The position numbers and the translations under genes were made by a program. A DNA stretch of 64,000 nucleotides, from contig CP170457.1 in NCBI GenBank assembly GCA_047947135.1, positions 2,232,001 to 2,296,000 of the forward strand, in the 5' to 3' direction. Below are positions 25,301 to 35,355 of the stretch, piece after piece; the stretch's first letter is position 1, and every line of letters begins with the position of its first letter. The notes under the pieces were generated by a model that had not been told where the DNA came from, did no database searches, and saw only the letters and a program-made list of their open reading frames with translations. The DNA comes from Planctobacterium sp047947135. GTDB lineage: Bacteria; Pseudomonadota; Gammaproteobacteria; Enterobacterales; Alteromonadaceae.

Positions 25301-28300
25301 TTATAGCCCGTTATTAAACATTTCATCCAGTGTTGCTTTAAGTGAGTCGGAAGATATCGGTTTGGCTAGATAACGATCCATACCCGCATCATAACACTTT
25401 TCGGCATCACCTTTCATGGCATGGGCTGTCATTGCGATAATTGGAATACCAGCGTCCACACCATTATCAGCTGAGGACCTGATGACCCGACTGGCTTCAT
25501 AGCCATCCATGACGGGCATCTGGCAGTCCATCAAAATCGCATCAAATGGCGCGACCGCATTTTTCAGGCTTTCCAAAGCTTCCTGGCCGTTTTCCGCAAC
25601 ATCTACCGAGTGCCCCATGCTTTTTAACATTTCAACAGCAACCTGCTGATTAATGTAGTTATCTTCTACTAATAAAATACGACGCGCAGTGCTGGTGTCC
25701 GTTTTCTCTGGTAGGGCTTCAGGTGTTTGAAACTGGGTTTCTTTTTGTTGACCAAATAACACCGCTAATGAATCCAGAAGCACATGACGTTTAACAGGTT
25801 TACTGAATTGTTGATCGATATTCAGCTCGCTAACCACTTCTTTGGCAACCTGATTTGTGATGGAGGTCATTAGGACAATTCCAGGGCGTGGGATTTGTTT
25901 ATCAAAACGGATTGCTTTAGCCAACTGCAGGCCATCCATTCCTTTCAGGTTTTGACTGATGTAGATAGCGTCAAATGGGGGAGCACTACTAACTGCTTGT
26001 CTGGCTAATTTAATTGCCTCTGGCGCATTATGCGCTATCTCAACCTGAGCTCCACAATCACTGACGACGTTTGTAAAGACAGTTTGAATATCAGGGTGCG
26101 GTTCGACCAATAATATCTTTTTATCTTCCAGAACTACGTTTTTCTGCGATATTGAGGATTGTTCTAAATCCTCGCCATATCGAATTTCAAACCAAAAAGT
26201 TGAGCCTTTCCCCACAGTGCTGCTAACACCCGTTTTACCACCCATCAACTCAGCAAGCTGTTTGGAAATTGCCAGCCCCAAACCGGTCCCACCGAACTTG
26301 CGAGTGGTAGAGGCATCCACCTGCACAAACTTAGAAAACAGGTTTTGTAGTTTTGTATCCGGAATACCAATTCCCGAGTCAATGACATCAAAATGCAGTC
26401 GATTCAGGCCTGTTTCCGTCACTCGAAGAATAATTTGTCCTTCATCGGTAAACTTCAATGCATTACTGCACAGATTATTAATGATTTGGCGGATTCGACT
26501 GGGGTCGGCCTTAATCAACGGCGGTACACTTTTATCAATATCGCAAATGAATTCTAATCTTTTTTCTTCAGCGCGCAGGGCAAAGGTATCGCTGAGTTCG
26601 CCTATCAGCTTATGTAGGTCAAAGGTAATTTCTTCCAGTTCCAATTTGCCGGCTTCAATTTTGGAAAAGTCCAGAATGTCGTTTATAAGGTGCAACAACG
26701 ACTCGCCACTGGCCTGTGCCAATTGTACATAATGACGTTGCTTGTTATCCAAATGGGTTTTCATCAGTAAGTCATTCATACCGATGATGCCGTTAATTGG
26801 TGTCCGGATTTCATGACTCATATTGGCCAAAAAATCGCTTTTGGTACGGCTGGCCTCTTTGGCTTTTTCTTCCGCTCGTTTTAACTGAGTAATGTCCTGG
26901 ATAGCACCTCGTAAAAACATCGGTTCGCCACTGGCATACTCCACAAAGCCAACCGCCCGAACCCAAATTCGTTTGTTGCGAGCAGTAATAAAGGGCAATT
27001 GTAGGTCCCAGGACTTTCCTTCCGCAATGCCATCTTCGATGGCTTTACTGATCACGGGCTTAGCCTCTGGTGCAAAAAACTCAATGGCATCTCTGATATC
27101 TACTTCTTCACCCAGCGGAAGTTCATGGATGCGATAGACCTCTTTTGTCCAGAATAATTGGTTGGTTTGCAGGTTAAACTCCCATCCACCCAATTTAGCC
27201 ATGTTCCCTGTTGTTTCCAGCAAATTTTGGTTACGTTGCTTCTCCAGCTCTATTTGTTTCATCTGAGAAATATCACGGCCAATAGCGAGGTATCCTTCGA
27301 CTATATTTTCCTCGTTTGCTATCGGAGTAATAGTTAACATTGCTGGGAAAAACGCACCGTCTTTGGTTCTGAATTGCCATTCATGCTCGGCATTCAAATC
27401 CTGTTTCGACAGTTCCAAAAAGGTATCGATACCCGGAGTTAATACCTTCCCTGTTTCTTTACCGAGACGATGCGCCCCAAGGTTTAACTCATCCGGATCG
27501 AAGAATTGCTGGAAGTTGAGCTGATTAATGACCTGTTCTTCATCATACCCCAATAGTTCCTCAGCGCTGCGATTAAAGGTCTTTACGGTAAAGTCTACAT
27601 CCAGCGCAATCATCATCAGGTTGGCACTGTCTAACACCGCTTTTTGCAGTCTGTTCAAACTGGTCATTTTTAACGCGGTTTCTTTTTCTACTGTGATATC
27701 TGTTTCGAGTGCCATAAACCCGGTCAAGTTGCCATCTCGGTATAACGGTTGGCAATTGATTCTCAGCCAGTAAGGGGTTCCATCTTTGTGATAGTTGATG
27801 ATCTCCTCGCTAAATCCATGACCATTGGAAATCGCATCTTTCATGCGGCGACAGACTTCGGGATCGGACAATTCCCCTTGTAAAAAGTGTCCCGGCACTT
27901 TGCCAATAACCTCTTTCATGCTGTAGCCAGACACTTTTTCAAAACTGCGGTTTGCCCAGGTGATTTCCTGATTTTCATTGGTGATGATGACGGCGTTATC
28001 TGTTTCCTGCGCCAATTTAGCCAGCATGGCATTTTCTTCAGAGCTTTGAATGAGCCGCTTTTGAGCCAGATAACGGTCAGTAAAATCGAAGTTGACGCCG
28101 ATAACTTCCAGCGGCTCCCCTTCATCGTCATAATTTACCTGAGCATGGGCTTTAAGATATTTTTCTTCTCCATCGGGGGTGATGATGCGGTAACTGGTAT
28201 CAAATTTTGACTTATGCTCAAGAGAATAGTTGAACATGTATTCCGTGGGAGCCAGATCTTCAGGATGCAGATGTTTCGACCAACTTTCGTAAGTGTTGTC

Positions 28301-28840
28301 AAAGTCCTCTTCAGACACGCCATATAAACTGTGCATTTTCTCATCCCAGAGAAGCTCACCCGTTTTGAAGTTCATTTCCCAAATGCCGATGCCAGCTGCT
28401 TCGATAGCGACTGATAATTTACGATTGAGGTCGTCGACATTTTTACCTTTGCCAGACTTATTGGGCTGGGCACGCTGGAGCGTTAACAGTAAGTGAATTT
28501 CGCCTTTCTGTTTCAATTCGGTCACAGCTACTTTCAGTTGGATGATGTGTCCGTCTTGAGTAAAGCCAGTCAATGTGGTTTGGTCAATACTGGCTTCACC
28601 AGAATAGTGCGCCAGAAATTCCTGATAAAGTTCATCTCCCGGGAGCACAATAAAACCCGGCAGTAATTCGCTCAGGTTGGTATCGAGCAGTTCATTTAGC
28701 GAGTATTCGAACAGTTTTGCGGCGGCGGGATTAGCGTAGACGATAGAACCATCGGTTTTGACCTGAAGGACACTGCAAGCGACCAGATCAGTCAGGTGCG
28801 TCGAATTCGACTTGTTTTGTTGTGGTTCTTGATTACTCAA
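25301..28840 (-). CDS. Multi-PAS hybrid sensor histidine kinase with two receiver domains
   Basis: 1179-aa cytosolic hybrid kinase without obvious membrane segments. Five PAS-type modules run from about 15 to 655 (at about 20-120, 140-260, 275-385, 400-530 and 545-655). HisKA follows with His676 in SDFLANMSHEIRTP, and HATPase (about 775-890; NALKFTDEGQ, DSGIGIP, GTGLGLAIS). The first receiver (about 906-1030) is degenerate: the phospho-acceptor site reads DAIYISQN, with Ser962 in place of Asp, and the acidic pair is replaced (LLVEPHP). The second receiver (about 1053-1175) is intact with Asp1105 in ILMDCQMPVMDG. There is no HPt domain, so a separate one must complete the relay. It neighbours a chemoreceptor on the same strand. 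Confidence 0.9.
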   Translation of the reverse strand: MSNQEPQQNKSNSTHLTDLVACSVLQVKTDGSIVYANPAAAKLFEYSLNELLDTNLSELLPGFIVLPGDELYQEFLAHYSGEASIDQTTLTGFTQDGHIIQLKVAVTELKQKGEIHLLLTLQRAQPNKSGKGKNVDDLNRKLSVAIEAAGIGIWEMNFKTGELLWDEKMHSLYGVSEEDFDNTYESWSKHLHPEDLAPTEYMFNYSLEHKSKFDTSYRIITPDGEEKYLKAHAQVNYDDEGEPLEVIGVNFDFTDRYLAQKRLIQSSEENAMLAKLAQETDNAVIITNENQEITWANRSFEKVSGYSMKEVIGKVPGHFLQGELSDPEVCRRMKDAISNGHGFSEEIINYHKDGTPYWLRINCQPLYRDGNLTGFMALETDITVEKETALKMTSLNRLQKAVLDSANLMMIALDVDFTVKTFNRSAEELLGYDEEQVINQLNFQQFFDPDELNLGAHRLGKETGKVLTPGIDTFLELSKQDLNAEHEWQFRTKDGAFFPAMLTITPIANEENIVEGYLAIGRDISQMKQIELEKQRNQNLLETTGNMAKLGGWEFNLQTNQLFWTKEVYRIHELPLGEEVDIRDAIEFFAPEAKPVISKAIEDGIAEGKSWDLQLPFITARNKRIWVRAVGFVEYASGEPMFLRGAIQDITQLKRAEEKAKEASRTKSDFLANMSHEIRTPINGIIGMNDLLMKTHLDNKQRHYVQLAQASGESLLHLINDILDFSKIEAGKLELEEITFDLHKLIGELSDTFALRAEEKRLEFICDIDKSVPPLIKADPSRIRQIINNLCSNALKFTDEGQIILRVTETGLNRLHFDVIDSGIGIPDTKLQNLFSKFVQVDASTTRKFGGTGLGLAISKQLAELMGGKTGVSSTVGKGSTFWFEIRYGEDLEQSSISQKNVVLEDKKILLVEPHPDIQTVFTNVVSDCGAQVEIAHNAPEAIKLARQAVSSAPPFDAIYISQNLKGMDGLQLAKAIRFDKQIPRPGIVLMTSITNQVAKEVVSELNIDQQFSKPVKRHVLLDSLAVLFGQQKETQFQTPEALPEKTDTSTARRILLVEDNYINQQVAVEMLKSMGHSVDVAENGQEALESLKNAVAPFDAILMDCQMPVMDGYEASRVIRSSADNGVDAGIPIIAMTAHAMKGDAEKCYDAGMDRYLAKPISSDSLKATLDEMFNNGL

Positions 28841-28940
28841 CGCAAATTTCTCCCTGTCAAATCGCGCTTACACTTGTTGTTTAAAATTAGCATGGAGTAT
28901 CATTAACTTACAGGTTAAAAATTAAAAATGAGTCTAAGAT

Positions 28941-29867
28941 TTGCGCAAATTACATGCACCACCTTTTGAATTTCGATTTTTAAGTCCAAAATTTTGGCCG
29001 ACCTGGATAGGTGCTGCTCTGCTTTATGCGATTTCCTGGCTACCTTATCCGGCATTAAAGTTGGTGGGGCGCTTGTTTTCATTGCTATTAAAAGTATTTG
29101 GCAAAAAGCGAATAAAAGTCGCAGAGCGTAATTTACAGCTTTGCTTCCCGGAATGGAGTGCAGAAAAGCGGGAAAAAGTACTTCAGGGGAACATCAAAAT
29201 GGCTGGTATGGCGGTTATCGAAACCGCGATGGGATGGTGGTGGCCAGACTGGCGGGTACGTCGCATCAGTTATGTCGAAGGCTATGAACACGTGGAAGCG
29301 GCTTTAGAAAAAGGCAGAGGCATTCTGGTTTATGCGATTCATAATATGAGCCTGGAGCTGGCCTGTCGCATTGCGGGGTTAACTAACCCATCGGTGGCGT
29401 TTTATCGCAAACATGATAATCCACTAATGGATTATGTGCAGTATTACGGTCGAGCCAGATCCAATAAATACATGATCCACAAGCGCGACGTCAAAGGCAT
29501 GATTAAAGCGCTAAACGATGGTGAGATCAGCTATTATCTGCCAGATCAGGACTATGGTCGAAACAAAACGGAATTTGTCCCTTTTTTCGATGTCAAAGAG
29601 ACATCGACAACGACCGGTTCGCTGTTGTTCGCAAAAGCAGCAACCTGCGATACTTTATTCATCGCCCCAATTGTCACTGATAAAGGTTACATGATTAAAT
29701 TTTACCCTGGGCTTGAAGATTTTCCATCAGGTGACGATATACTGGACATTACTCGCCTAAATCAGCAAGTAGAAAAAATGATTCTTGAAGCACCAGAACA
29801 GTATTTGTGGATGCACAAAAGATTCAAGACGAGACCTGACCCAGAGTCACCCTCGTTGTATAATTAA
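28941..29867 (+). CDS. Lipid A biosynthesis acyltransferase (LpxL/HtrB type)
   Basis: 308-aa inner-membrane acyltransferase transferring a fatty acyl chain from acyl-ACP to Kdo-lipid A. The start is TTG 28941: an in-frame TAA lies at 28935-28937 and the family N-terminus (PPFEFRFLSPKFWPTWIG) begins right after it. The HX4E catalytic motif is present as HNMSLE (His134, Glu139), with the basic patch GKKRIKVAERNLQLCFP (about 54-70) and an N-terminal membrane anchor (about 22-52). Length is normal. LpxL versus LpxM specificity cannot be assigned. The TcpQ-domain gene follows. Confidence 0.88.
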   Translation: MRKLHAPPFEFRFLSPKFWPTWIGAALLYAISWLPYPALKLVGRLFSLLLKVFGKKRIKVAERNLQLCFPEWSAEKREKVLQGNIKMAGMAVIETAMGWWWPDWRVRRISYVEGYEHVEAALEKGRGILVYAIHNMSLELACRIAGLTNPSVAFYRKHDNPLMDYVQYYGRARSNKYMIHKRDVKGMIKALNDGEISYYLPDQDYGRNKTEFVPFFDVKETSTTTGSLLFAKAATCDTLFIAPIVTDKGYMIKFYPGLEDFPSGDDILDITRLNQQVEKMILEAPEQYLWMHKRFKTRPDPESPSLYN

Positions 29868-29985
29868 ATCTGCTGTGACAAAGACCGTAAAAACTGTGAG
29901 CTGGTACGCGCGAGTGGGGATGATTACTGGCGTTAGCGGGTGATTTCGGTTATAAAAGGCAGATTGGTTTAAAAAAGACGCAAAG

Positions 29986-30606
29986 ATGGCAAAGAAGCAA
30001 TTTAATCCGGCGGCATTTTGGGCAAAGCAGATAGGTCTGGCAATCGTGTTGATTGTTGGGGCCGCTTTTCTCATAAATAGTCAAAATGAAAAAATTGAAG
30101 CTGAAAAGAAAGCGCCACCGGAAAAGAATATCAATCGTAATCTTAGTGACTTTTACGCCGCACACCGTAACGCCAACACTGAACCTATCAAAGAAGAACA
30201 AGGTGATTTTGTCCTCGATGTAAAACAGGAAAAAATGCCTTTAAGTCGCCGCTTGCAAATGATGGAAGCGAATCAATCCGCACCAGTTGCCGAACGTTGG
30301 GTGGGTGAGCACAAATACCGTACCTTCAAAGAAGGTTCAACATTGCGCGAAGCGATCACTGCTTATGCAGAGCGAGAAGGTATGCAGGTTATCTGGGAGC
30401 TTGACCAGGATTTCATCGTCAAGAGCCAGTTTCAGATGGACGATACCATTGTCGGTTCGTTGTACAAAATCGCCAGAGCGGTGGATAGTAGTTTTAGTGG
30501 TGATGTAATGGCATATGTGTGTCCGAAACAACGTTCGCTAGTGATCACCGAAGCCCGTTCTGATTATCTAAAAGAAAATTGCACGCTAGCAAGGTCTTCT
30601 GGTTAA
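29986..30606 (+). CDS. TcpQ-domain (toxin-coregulated pilus Q-like) protein
   Basis: 206-aa protein with one N-terminal membrane anchor (about 15-31, IGLAIVLIVGAAFLI), a Lys/Glu-rich linker, and a C-terminal domain (about 100-205). That domain (EGSTLREAITAYAEREGMQVIWELDQDFIV) resembles the TcpQ/PilL N-terminal fold seen in type IV pilus accessory proteins and periplasmic secretin partners. Two Cys near the end (AYVCPKQ and KENCTL) could form a disulfide. No pilus genes are adjacent, so a cell-envelope role separate from a pilus is possible. It converges on glnE. Confidence 0.7.
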   Translation: MAKKQFNPAAFWAKQIGLAIVLIVGAAFLINSQNEKIEAEKKAPPEKNINRNLSDFYAAHRNANTEPIKEEQGDFVLDVKQEKMPLSRRLQMMEANQSAPVAERWVGEHKYRTFKEGSTLREAITAYAEREGMQVIWELDQDFIVKSQFQMDDTIVGSLYKIARAVDSSFSGDVMAYVCPKQRSLVITEARSDYLKENCTLARSSG

Positions 30607-30653
30607 GCGTCTTCCGGTTAAGTCGTATTTTTGTTAGAAATTGCACTAACTGC

Positions 30654-33530
30654 TTAATGCTGGCTCACTTCATCACCCAACGTCTCATGCCAAATGGCTT
30701 GTACTTGTTTACGATGTTCTAAATATTCATCAGCACTGACGCTGTTAGTGGTGTAAGTCAAAGCCCGGCGATGGCTGGCATCTCTCAATGTTTTGTAAGT
30801 CTCGGTGAGTGTTTCCTGTTGCTTATTAGTGATAAAACCATGTTGTGCCAGGGTTTCAAGAATTCGAATATTGTCAGACCAGCGGATCACTTCAGGGTTT
30901 TGGCTGGCGTAATAGAGCCCCCAATATTGTGTCAGGAATTCAATGTCTGTAATCCCGCCTTCACCTTGTTTTAAGTCGAATTGCGAATCTGTCGATTTGT
31001 CTAAATGCTGACGCATTTTGTTTCGCATCTTTTGCACTTCCTGTTGCAAGGGGGGTTGTTCTCTGGGTTGGCTTAATATTTCCTGACGCACTTCTTCATA
31101 AAGTTGGCACAACTCAGGTGTGCCGGCGACGGGTCGACTGCGAAGCAATGCCTGATGCTCCCAGGTCCAGGCTTCATTCAGTTGATATTGCTTAAAGGCA
31201 TCAATATGCGTGACCAACAATCCTGCATTGCCAGATGGCCGCAGACGCATATCGATTTCATACAATTCACCTGACGCGGTTTTAGTATTGAACAGATGGA
31301 GTATGCGTTGGGCTAATTTAAGATAAAACTGGCCCGCTTCTATCTGTTTTGTGCCATTGGTTTTTACCGACTGCGGACAATTGTGAACAAACACCAGATC
31401 GAGGTCTGAACTATAACCCAATTCCAGGCCACCGAGTTTACCGTAACCGACCACGGCAAACTGCATATTGTCTGGTGCAGTGCCTTCTGGCACGCCATAT
31501 TTCTCGGACATCTGGAACCAGGCCATTTGTATCACTTCTGCAATTATGGTTTCGGCTAATGCTGACAGGTGATCGCTGACTTTCATCAAGGGCAGGTGAC
31601 CGGTAATATCTTCCGCTGCTACTCGTAATTGCTGGCTTAACTTAAACTGTCTTAGTGTTTCCATTGACAGTTCCAGATCCTCTTCGGGTACGCGCAACAG
31701 TGCCCGACGTAACATGTCAGGATATTCCGACAATGGTGTTGGTTGATATAGCGATGACGGGTCAATCAATTCGTCCAGCAATAAGGGAAATCGTGCTAAC
31801 TGATCCGCTATCCAGGGGCTGTGCTGGCATAACCTGACCAGTTGCTGTAATGCCTCATGATTCTCAATTAATAAATCCAGATAGGCTGTGCGACGCAGAA
31901 TAGAGCGAATGATATTCATAATGCGTGCTAACAAATCAATGGGTTGCTCGCTTTCTAAGGCTAACCATTCATCCAGTGTCAGTGGCATCAGTTTGTCCAG
32001 AGCATCTCTTCCTCTGGCGGCTAGTGGCTTTTTGCTTACTTCCGTCTTCAGTGCTGTTAAATGCTGAAACGCAGGACTATGCCATTCGTCGGGAAGAAGA
32101 TCCTGCAATAGCTTGCTGGCCTCTTCTTCACTTAAAGGCAACTGCCATAAATCGCATAGTTTGCTGCTGACCGAATCAATGTCCTCTGGCTCCGACTCCC
32201 CAATCAACTCCTGAAAATGGGCGTTTACAATGGTCATATGCTCACGAATTTTATCTAGTGTCGCTTCATAATCATGAGTGCCCATTATCTGAGCTAAACG
32301 AAGTTTATCAATATCATCGTCCGGCAGCGTTTGCGTTTGTTTGTCGTCGAATTGTTGTAAGCAGTGTTCAATCTTACGCAGATAGCGATAAGCGCTTTGT
32401 AAATTCTGGGTATCTTCAGAGGACAGAATATCGAGTGTTTGCAGTTGCTCTAACACGGTTATCAGGTGGCGTGTTTGTAGCTGAGGGATGCGACCCCCAC
32501 GGGTCAGCTGGAAACACTGCACGATAAATTCGATTTCTCGAATGCCACCGGAACCCAGTTTTATATTGTTGTTTAGATTACGTCGCCTTATTTCTTGTTG
32601 AATTAGGCGTTTCATGTCACGTAATGAGTCCAGTACACTAAAATCGATATAACGTCTAAACACAAAGGGTTTGAGGATATCCTCTAATTCTTGCTTGTAT
32701 GGGCTATCAGGATTGAGAATCCGTCCTTTTAGCATCGCGTAACGTTCCCATTCCCGACCCTGTTCCTGATAGTAATCTTCAATAGCATCAAAGTGGGTCA
32801 CCAGCGGGCCCGATTCACCAAAGGGGCGTAGACGCATATCCACACGAAATACCTGACCGTCAGCGGTAATTTGGTGTAACGAAGAAATCAGTTTTTGGCC
32901 CAGTTTGGTAAAAAACTGTTGGTGTTCAATGGTTTTACGACTGCTCTGGATTTCTCCCTGGCTGGGATAGACAAATATTAAATCGATATCGGATGAGAAA
33001 TTCAGCTCTTTTCCGCCTAATTTTCCCATTGCAATAATTAACATCGGCTGCGGTCCATGTTCGCCTAGCGGTTCGCCATAGCGCTTCACCAGCGCCTGAT
33101 ATTGCCATTGATATGCCGACATAATGAGGGCATCTGCAAGTTCAGAAACTTGTTGCAGCGACACTTCGATGTCTTGTTTATTAAGCAGATCCCAGGCTGC
33201 AATACGCAGCATTTCCCTGTGGCGAAATTGCCGTAACTTTTGCATCAGCTCCTTTTCATCAAGAATAGACTGCACAAGCTGTTGTAACTGGGCTTGGTAA
33301 TCAACTTGCTCAGTCGGCTCAGAGCAGCAGACCTGGCTCCATTCGGGATAACGAATCACCTGTTCAGCGATGAAGTCACTTAACCCAAAAAGTCGTTTGA
33401 CAAGCTGCTGTGTATTAGCCGGCCAGCTTTGCCTGCTTTCAGGTAATCGCTGCCAATAATTGTCTGCCACGGATTGCAGTGTTTGAGGGAGTTCTTCAGG
33501 CATTTGCATCTCTTGTCCAGGCTGATTCAC
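30654..33530 (-). CDS. glnE: Bifunctional glutamine synthetase adenylyltransferase/adenylyl-removing enzyme
   Basis: 958-aa regulator of nitrogen assimilation that adenylylates glutamine synthetase and reverses the reaction in response to PII and glutamine. Both nucleotidyltransferase domains keep the signature: MGKLGGKELNFSSDIDLIFV in the N-terminal adenylyl-removing half (about 170-190) and YGKLGGLELGYSSDLDLVFV in the C-terminal adenylylating half (about 690-710). Each is followed by a helical PII-uridylyl-transferase-like domain. The length matches the family. The DUF350 gene is divergent, 97 bases upstream. Confidence 0.95.
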   Translation of the reverse strand: MNQPGQEMQMPEELPQTLQSVADNYWQRLPESRQSWPANTQQLVKRLFGLSDFIAEQVIRYPEWSQVCCSEPTEQVDYQAQLQQLVQSILDEKELMQKLRQFRHREMLRIAAWDLLNKQDIEVSLQQVSELADALIMSAYQWQYQALVKRYGEPLGEHGPQPMLIIAMGKLGGKELNFSSDIDLIFVYPSQGEIQSSRKTIEHQQFFTKLGQKLISSLHQITADGQVFRVDMRLRPFGESGPLVTHFDAIEDYYQEQGREWERYAMLKGRILNPDSPYKQELEDILKPFVFRRYIDFSVLDSLRDMKRLIQQEIRRRNLNNNIKLGSGGIREIEFIVQCFQLTRGGRIPQLQTRHLITVLEQLQTLDILSSEDTQNLQSAYRYLRKIEHCLQQFDDKQTQTLPDDDIDKLRLAQIMGTHDYEATLDKIREHMTIVNAHFQELIGESEPEDIDSVSSKLCDLWQLPLSEEEASKLLQDLLPDEWHSPAFQHLTALKTEVSKKPLAARGRDALDKLMPLTLDEWLALESEQPIDLLARIMNIIRSILRRTAYLDLLIENHEALQQLVRLCQHSPWIADQLARFPLLLDELIDPSSLYQPTPLSEYPDMLRRALLRVPEEDLELSMETLRQFKLSQQLRVAAEDITGHLPLMKVSDHLSALAETIIAEVIQMAWFQMSEKYGVPEGTAPDNMQFAVVGYGKLGGLELGYSSDLDLVFVHNCPQSVKTNGTKQIEAGQFYLKLAQRILHLFNTKTASGELYEIDMRLRPSGNAGLLVTHIDAFKQYQLNEAWTWEHQALLRSRPVAGTPELCQLYEEVRQEILSQPREQPPLQQEVQKMRNKMRQHLDKSTDSQFDLKQGEGGITDIEFLTQYWGLYYASQNPEVIRWSDNIRILETLAQHGFITNKQQETLTETYKTLRDASHRRALTYTTNSVSADEYLEHRKQVQAIWHETLGDEVSQH

Positions 33531-33626
33531 AAAGTGATAGTTTGACTATATCACTTTGATTTTTGGATAAAATAATACATAGTCTACACAACAGTCTGTT
33601 CAGTTGCATAACCCTAAGGTGAATTC

Positions 33627-34529
33627 ATGGAAGCCTTGATTAATCTCATTCCGGTATCAGACGATCTCTGGCTGTTTCTGGTGATAGATATGGCCATCGC
33701 CGTCTTTCTAATGACCATGTTGCGCTGGATTTCCGGTCGTCTGATGGGGGATAAAGACAACCAGGAGTTAGTCAAACACGATAATTTTGCGTTTGGAATC
33801 AGTGTCGCCGGCAGAATGATGGCTCTGGCGATCGTACTAGCCGTTGCGGTGAGTAATTCCATCTCTGAAAGTTTGCTGGGCTCGGTAATTGGTACGCTGA
33901 GCTATGGTTTGCTGGGTATTTTTCTGATTAAAGTAGGCCGCTTTGCCCATGACAAATTTGTCCTGCATCGATTGGATAAAGAATTTCATATCCGGGACCG
34001 CAATATGTCGATTGCGCTGGTCGACGCTTCAAGCTCTATTGCTACTGCTTTAATTATTCAGAGTGTGATGGCCTGGGCAGAGGGATTTGATTTAAATGCT
34101 TTGCTGGCGATTCTGTCAGGGTTTGTTGTGTCGCAGGCCATATTGCTGGCCATGACCCGAATTTATGAACGTCGATTTGCAGAGAATAACCGCAGTGGTT
34201 CGCTACAGGCTTCCCTTACCAAAGGTCAAATGGCATTGGCTGTGCAACATTCAGGACATTTACTGGGAACAGCGCTGGCAGTCACCGCAGCAGGAGATTT
34301 GCTGGTATACAATCCAGTGGGTTATGTCTCCAATTTGACCAGTTGGCTTATCGTCGGTCTGGCACTTGCCATGATACTTGCGTTTTTGGTGATACTGGCC
34401 CGCCGTTTTATACTGGCAAATGTTGATTTGGTGCAAGAAATTGATCAGCAGCATAATGTCGGGGTAGCCAGTATCGAATTAGCACTGAGTGTTGGTATTG
34501 CGCTTATCCTGACTGGCCTGATCAATTAG
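33627..34529 (+). CDS. DUF350 domain inner-membrane protein
   Basis: 300-aa membrane protein with about eight hydrophobic helices, made of two DUF350-like halves. Each half has a GISVAGRMMALAI- or GHLLGTALAVTAAGD-type helix followed by RR/KR-containing loops. The start ATG 33627 has CTAAGGTGAATTC before it. Function unknown; some DUF350 genes accompany stress or polyamine genes, but here the neighbours are glnE and an ArsR regulator. Confidence 0.75.
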   Translation: MEALINLIPVSDDLWLFLVIDMAIAVFLMTMLRWISGRLMGDKDNQELVKHDNFAFGISVAGRMMALAIVLAVAVSNSISESLLGSVIGTLSYGLLGIFLIKVGRFAHDKFVLHRLDKEFHIRDRNMSIALVDASSSIATALIIQSVMAWAEGFDLNALLAILSGFVVSQAILLAMTRIYERRFAENNRSGSLQASLTKGQMALAVQHSGHLLGTALAVTAAGDLLVYNPVGYVSNLTSWLIVGLALAMILAFLVILARRFILANVDLVQEIDQQHNVGVASIELALSVGIALILTGLIN

Positions 34530-34592
34530 CGCACGATGCATGCTGAAGTGGATTGTCAGCCTTTTACATCTTGTATTGAGATGTCTTTTTAA

Positions 34593-34609
34593 TGTCATGA
34601 TATTGTCAT
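34593..34609. promoter_or_regulatory. Direct repeat in the leader of the ArsR-type gene
   Basis: TGTCAT repeated after five bases (34593-34598 and 34604-34609) about 50 bases before the regulator start, in an AT-rich stretch. This could be an operator for autoregulation; the evidence is only the repeat and its place. Confidence 0.25.
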
Positions 34610-34659
34610 TTTAGACGGTCAGTATACTGCCCAAAAGTTTATGCCAATCATATTAAATT

Positions 34660-34992
34660 ATGCGTACTGAACAGTTTTTTAGGTGTCTGGCTGACCAAGT
34701 CCGATTGCAAGCCTTGTTTTTATTGTGGCCCGACAACGAGTTAAACTTGACTCACCTTGCTCTGACTTTACAGCAGTCTGAGAGTCAGGTTTCACGACAT
34801 CTCGCCTTGTTGATGAAAAATGGCCTCATATTAGAGCGACGTGAACAACTCGACCGCTTTTTTCGCATCAATCCAGACATGCCCAAGTGGGCCAGCAAAG
34901 TCCTCAAACTTGCGCTTTGCAATAACACTAGTTTTGCGAGTCACATAGTGGCAACAAAAGAGGAACAAGTTAACGAGCAGTCCATACGTTAG
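34660..34992 (+). CDS. ArsR-family transcriptional regulator
   Basis: 110-aa winged-helix regulator. The order of elements is ArsR-like: CLADQVRLQALFLLW, ELNLTHLALTLQQSESQVSRHLALLMKNGLI (helix-turn-helix, about 30-60), then ERREQLDRFFRINP (wing). The canonical ELCVC metal site is absent (ELNLTH), so it may not sense arsenite, though the C-terminal ALCNN holds one Cys. No arsenic or metal-resistance genes follow; it is an orphan at the edge of the integron remnant. Confidence 0.78.
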   Translation: MRTEQFFRCLADQVRLQALFLLWPDNELNLTHLALTLQQSESQVSRHLALLMKNGLILERREQLDRFFRINPDMPKWASKVLKLALCNNTSFASHIVATKEEQVNEQSIR

Positions 34993-35355
34993 ATGGAGTT
35001 ATGAAGATGCTGAAAGGTGAGCATCCCATGCTGTGTGAAAACTCCCCATTACAGATTATGAATCGCACCAATAGGTGTAAACTTTATTAAGTTTGACTAT
35101 TACTGTACTCGAAATGTAAGGCGCGTTTTAAACAGGACGTTAAATGTGTCGCAAACCAGCAATGAGTTTTCAAGCAGTCTGAGGGTTCTCCTTGCTCTCA
35201 ATGTTTTCTCAAATGACTAACCGCTATTTCTTCCATTGGTGTCATAGGTGTTGCGAGCTTGATCGACCTATGCACGCTAGAAAGCAGGCACTGGCAACAT
35301 CTCTCTAAAATTAAAAAATTTTACTCAATGGACTTACTATACCGTTTGCCCCCTG
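34993..35355. other. Spacer between the ArsR-type gene and the integrase remnant
   Basis: 363 bases without a supportable gene. The last part (35313-35355) is the continuation of the decayed integrase C-terminus on the minus strand, past its premature stop. Confidence 0.5.
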
